Assembly: GCF_900603025.1 (NCBI RefSeq)
Contig: NZ_LR026975.1
Coordinates: forward strand, 1,612,001 to 1,676,000
Direction of reading: 5' to 3'
DNA: 64,000 bases
Source of the DNA: Mycolicibacterium hassiacum DSM 44199
GTDB lineage: Bacteria > Actinomycetota > Actinomycetes > Mycobacteriales > Mycobacteriaceae
Shown piece by piece: positions 61,717 to 64,000 of the stretch; positions within the stretch are counted from its first letter, which is position 1; each line of letters begins with the position of its first letter. The position numbers and the translations under genes are program-made. The notes under the pieces were generated by a model. The model did not search any database. It saw only the letters and a program-made list of their open reading frames with translations, and had not been told where the DNA came from.

Positions 61717-62767
61717 ACCCGACCGCCTCCGCCAGCGACGAGAACCCGTTCTCCCGCAGCCGCCGGGCCAACCCGTCGTGAATCCGCTTCGCCCACAACC
61801 CACCGCCGTACACGAACCCGGTGTAGCCCTGTAGCAGCGAGGCGCCCGCGGTGATGCGCTCCCAGGCATCGTCGACGGTCTCGATGCCGCCCACGCTGAT
61901 CAGCACCAGGCGGTCACCGACCCGCCGATACAGCCGCCGCAGCACCTCGGTCGCCCGCCGAGCCACCGGCGGCCCGGAGATCCCGCCGGGCCCCAGCTCG
62001 TCCACCCCGGGGGTGAGCAGGCCCTCCCGCGAGATCGTGGTGTTGGTGGCGATGATGCCCGCCAGCCCCAATTCGACGGCCAGATCCGCGATCTCGTCGA
62101 TCTGCTCGTCGGGCAGATCCGGCGCGATCTTCACCAGCACCGGGGTGTCGGTCTGTGCGCACACCGCGGCCAGGATCGGACGCAGCGACTCCACCGCCTG
62201 CAGATCCCGCAGCCCGGGCGTGTTCGGGGAACTGACGTTGACCACCAGGTAGGCGGCCAGCGGCGCCAGCAGACGGGCGGATTCGACGTAATCGCGCACC
62301 GCCTCCTCGGGCGGAGTGGTCTTGGTCTTGCCGATGTTCACCCCCACCGGCACATCGGGCACGTGCCGGGCCAGCCGCAGCGCCAGTGCGGCGGCGCCGC
62401 GGTTGTTGAACCCCATCCGGTTCAGCAGGGCCCGGTCCTCGGGCAGCCGGAACAGTCGCGGCGGCGGGTTGCCCGGCTGCGCCTGCGCGGTGACGGTGCC
62501 CACCTCGACGTAGCCGAATCCCAGCGCACCCCAGGTGCGCAGACCCCGGCCGTCCTTGTCGAACCCGGCGGCCAGCCCCAGCGGGGCGGGGAAGTGCACG
62601 CCGAACACGGTGCTCGCCAGCACCGGATCCCGGGGCGCCAGCCAGCGCCGCATCGGAGCCCGGGTGACCACCGTCGCGGTGACCGCCCGCAGCAACGCGA
62701 ACACCCAGGTGTGAATGCGTTCGGGCGGGAGCAGAAACAGCACCCGGCGCAGGGCACGGTAGATCAC
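61703..62767 (-). CDS. pyrD: Dihydroorotate dehydrogenase (quinone), class 2
   Basis: PyrD oxidises dihydroorotate to orotate with menaquinone in pyrimidine synthesis. The 354-residue class 2 enzyme has an N-terminal membrane-associated helix pair ([29 protein letters not shown]). The FMN site [34 protein letters not shown], the catalytic Ser segment [15 protein letters not shown] and [30 protein letters not shown] follow. GTG 62767 overlaps the stop of the small upstream gene (GTGA). Confidence 0.96.
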   Translation of the reverse strand: MIYRALRRVLFLLPPERIHTWVFALLRAVTATVVTRAPMRRWLAPRDPVLASTVFGVHFPAPLGLAAGFDKDGRGLRTWGALGFGYVEVGTVTAQAQPGNPPPRLFRLPEDRALLNRMGFNNRGAAALALRLARHVPDVPVGVNIGKTKTTPPEEAVRDYVESARLLAPLAAYLVVNVSSPNTPGLRDLQAVESLRPILAAVCAQTDTPVLVKIAPDLPDEQIDEIADLAVELGLAGIIATNTTISREGLLTPGVDELGPGGISGPPVARRATEVLRRLYRRVGDRLVLISVGGIETVDDAWERITAGASLLQGYTGFVYGGGLWAKRIHDGLARRLRENGFSSLAEAVGSAAR

Positions 62768-63021
62768 AGCGCGGGCTGCTCCGGTGTTCCGCCCGAGTTC
62801 ATCGCCGACTTGCGGCGGCGCAGCAGCACCCGCCGCGACCCGTCGTTGTACAACCGCACCCGGGTCAGCTCCCAACCGCGGTACTCGGCCTCGATCGCCA
62901 ACCGCACCGAGGCGCTGATCCGGGTCACATCCGGCGGCAGCCGGAGCGGGAACCACTCATAGTCGTCGGACAGGTCCTGGGTCCAGTCCTGGGGCATCCG
63001 CCCGCGCTGCATCGCGGTCAT
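62764..63021 (-). CDS. DUF5703-type small conserved protein
   Basis: An 85-residue actinobacterial protein. [62 protein letters not shown] is the conserved core; the acidic-aromatic [15 protein letters not shown] is the signature. Function unknown. It overlaps pyrD downstream and the lipoprotein gene upstream by 4 bp each, so the three form one translationally coupled operon. Confidence 0.85.
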   Translation of the reverse strand: MTAMQRGRMPQDWTQDLSDDYEWFPLRLPPDVTRISASVRLAIEAEYRGWELTRVRLYNDGSRRVLLRRRKSAMNSGGTPEQPAL

Positions 63022-64000
63022 GGGCGCCCCGCCCGATGTCCCGTCGGGTCCGCCTCGCCGGCAGCCTCGATCACCTGAACACCCGCTCCCGTGCCTGACA
63101 CCACATACAGGGTGCCAGACGACGCGTCGTAGGCCAGGCCGTTCGGCTGCCGCACGGTTCGATAGCGCACCTTCTCCACGGGAATCCCGGTGGCCAGATC
63201 GTAGCCGACAACCGTGTTGGTCGCGGTCTGTGACACCCAGGCCAGGGTCGGCGAACCGGCCAGCCCGTACGGCGCGTCGGGCACCGGATAGCGCTGCCGC
63301 AGCATCAGCGGGTCGGTGGTGTAGACCAGCAGATGCCCGCCGCGGGTGTCGGCCACCAGCACCCGCCCCACCGGGTCCGCCGCCATCGTCGTCGCGCCCT
63401 CGCCGGCGCGCAGCGCCTCCCGCTTGTCGGCCCCGTCCGGCGACAGCGCGGTCACCGACGTCTGCGCGCGATCCAGCACGACGGTGGTATCGCCTTGGGC
63501 GACAAGGTCATCCACCTGGGCGAAACCGGTCACCCGGGCCTCGACGCGGCCGGTGGCACCGATGGGAGCAGCGATCGTCAGCACCGCACCGTCGCCGGTG
63601 CCCAGCACGATTCGCCCGTCCGCGCGGCGGGTGATCGCGGTGAACGCGGTGTCGTTCTCGCCCTCGACGTCGACTTTGGTGACGGTGCGGGTGCCGAGGT
63701 CGACGTCGAAGTATCCGCCCCTGCTCGCCGCGTACAGCCGTCCGGCGCCGTCGCCGGTCAGCGCGGTCGCCGGGCCGGGCAGCGGCAGCGGGGTCGGGGT
63801 GCCGGTGCGGGTGAACACGGTGAGCACCGACTGGTCGGCCGGGCCCGCGCCCAGCACCGCCAGCTGGGCGGTGCCCGCGTCGAACACCGCGTCGGTGGCG
63901 GGTTGGTCCAGGCGCCACACCACACCGGCCGGCCGGCCGGCCGGCGGCGGGGAGTCGGCGGCCTGTGCCGGGGGGATCGTCGGTGGGGCCGAGTCGAACC
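63018..64000 (-). CDS. lppL: Probable lipoprotein LppL, 5' end outside the window
   Basis: The frame is open to the right edge, so the signal peptide is not seen; 326 codons are visible. The N-terminal part is a Pro/Ala-rich linker (PPTIPPAQAADSPPPAGRPAG). It leads into a beta-propeller-like domain with repeated blades: VWRLDQPATDAVFDAGTAQLAVLG, GDGAGRLYAASRGGYFDVD and AYDASSGTLYVVSGTGAGVQVIEAAGEA. The call as LppL rests on its position next to pyrD (Rv2138 in M. tuberculosis) and the propeller-type repeats. Confidence 0.8.
   Translation of the reverse strand, partial: FDSAPPTIPPAQAADSPPPAGRPAGVVWRLDQPATDAVFDAGTAQLAVLGAGPADQSVLTVFTRTGTPTPLPLPGPATALTGDGAGRLYAASRGGYFDVDLGTRTVTKVDVEGENDTAFTAITRRADGRIVLGTGDGAVLTIAAPIGATGRVEARVTGFAQVDDLVAQGDTTVVLDRAQTSVTALSPDGADKREALRAGEGATTMAADPVGRVLVADTRGGHLLVYTTDPLMLRQRYPVPDAPYGLAGSPTLAWVSQTATNTVVGYDLATGIPVEKVRYRTVRQPNGLAYDASSGTLYVVSGTGAGVQVIEAAGEADPTGHRAGRP

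Overview
This is chromosomal core sequence from a mycobacterium, most likely a fast-growing, non-tuberculous species (Mycolicibacterium type). The DNA is very G+C rich. Gene content and order follow the Mycobacterium tuberculosis block from about Rv2202c down to Rv2138, which I recognise from memory. Signature genes are qcrCAB/ctaCDE-type respiratory genes, the mannosyltransferases for lipomannan and lipoarabinomannan (pimB', mptA, mptC), mmpS3, lppM, pknL, wag31 and the complete dcw cell-division cluster. The species cannot be named from sequence alone.

Layout. (1) 1-10.9 kb: the end of adenosine kinase, asnB, ctaC-ctaF, mmpS3 and a membrane protein, then on the minus strand ctaE-qcrC-qcrA-qcrB. 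This is nearly the whole bc1-aa3 supercomplex apart from ctaD. (2) 11-33.6 kb: trpD, an exonuclease/UvrC-like fusion, the peptidoglycan hydrolase ripC, a HExxH protein, pimB', fadD15, two SRPBCC proteins, an ArsA-like ATPase, a PlsC-type acyltransferase, mptC, an exoribonuclease, aroG, the pknL/Rv2175c kinase-substrate pair, mptA, idsA2, lppM, a GNAT protein and a DUF3040 membrane protein. (3) 33.7-54.9 kb: the dcw cluster mraZ-rsmH-ftsL-like-pbpB-murE-murF-mraY-murD-ftsW-murG-murC-ftsQ-ftsZ-pgeF-yggS-sepF-yggT-wag31. Most joints are ATGA/GTGA overlaps, so translation is probably coupled. (4) 55-59.6 kb: the least conserved stretch. It holds a phosphoribosyltransferase gene broken by an IS256-family element with its target duplication still intact, a probably truncated hypothetical gene, a glutamine amidotransferase, an NTF2-like protein and tRNA-Leu(GAG). 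(5) 59.7-64 kb: an M20 peptidase, a PEBP-family protein, pyrD, a small conserved protein and the 3' part of a probable lppL.

The points most worth a second look are regulatory and structural. Upstream of mraZ, two arrays of TGGGN boxes lie in opposite orientation, each with an exact 10-bp period, joined by a 13-bp inverted repeat. At two convergent gene ends (the plsC-type gene/mptC and aroG/pknL) a palindrome that contains the stop codon has been tandemly copied with a 27-bp period. About ten genes have a -10 hexamer 6-7 nt before the start codon, which points to leaderless mRNAs and settles several start sites. Two genes (the ArsA-like ATPase and idsA2) have no good ATG/GTG start and may begin at CTG. 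Upstream of wag31 lie two mutually exclusive hairpins and a possible 35-codon gene, and Wag31 itself lacks the threonine that is phosphorylated in M. tuberculosis. I see no CRISPR array, prophage or biosynthetic gene cluster.
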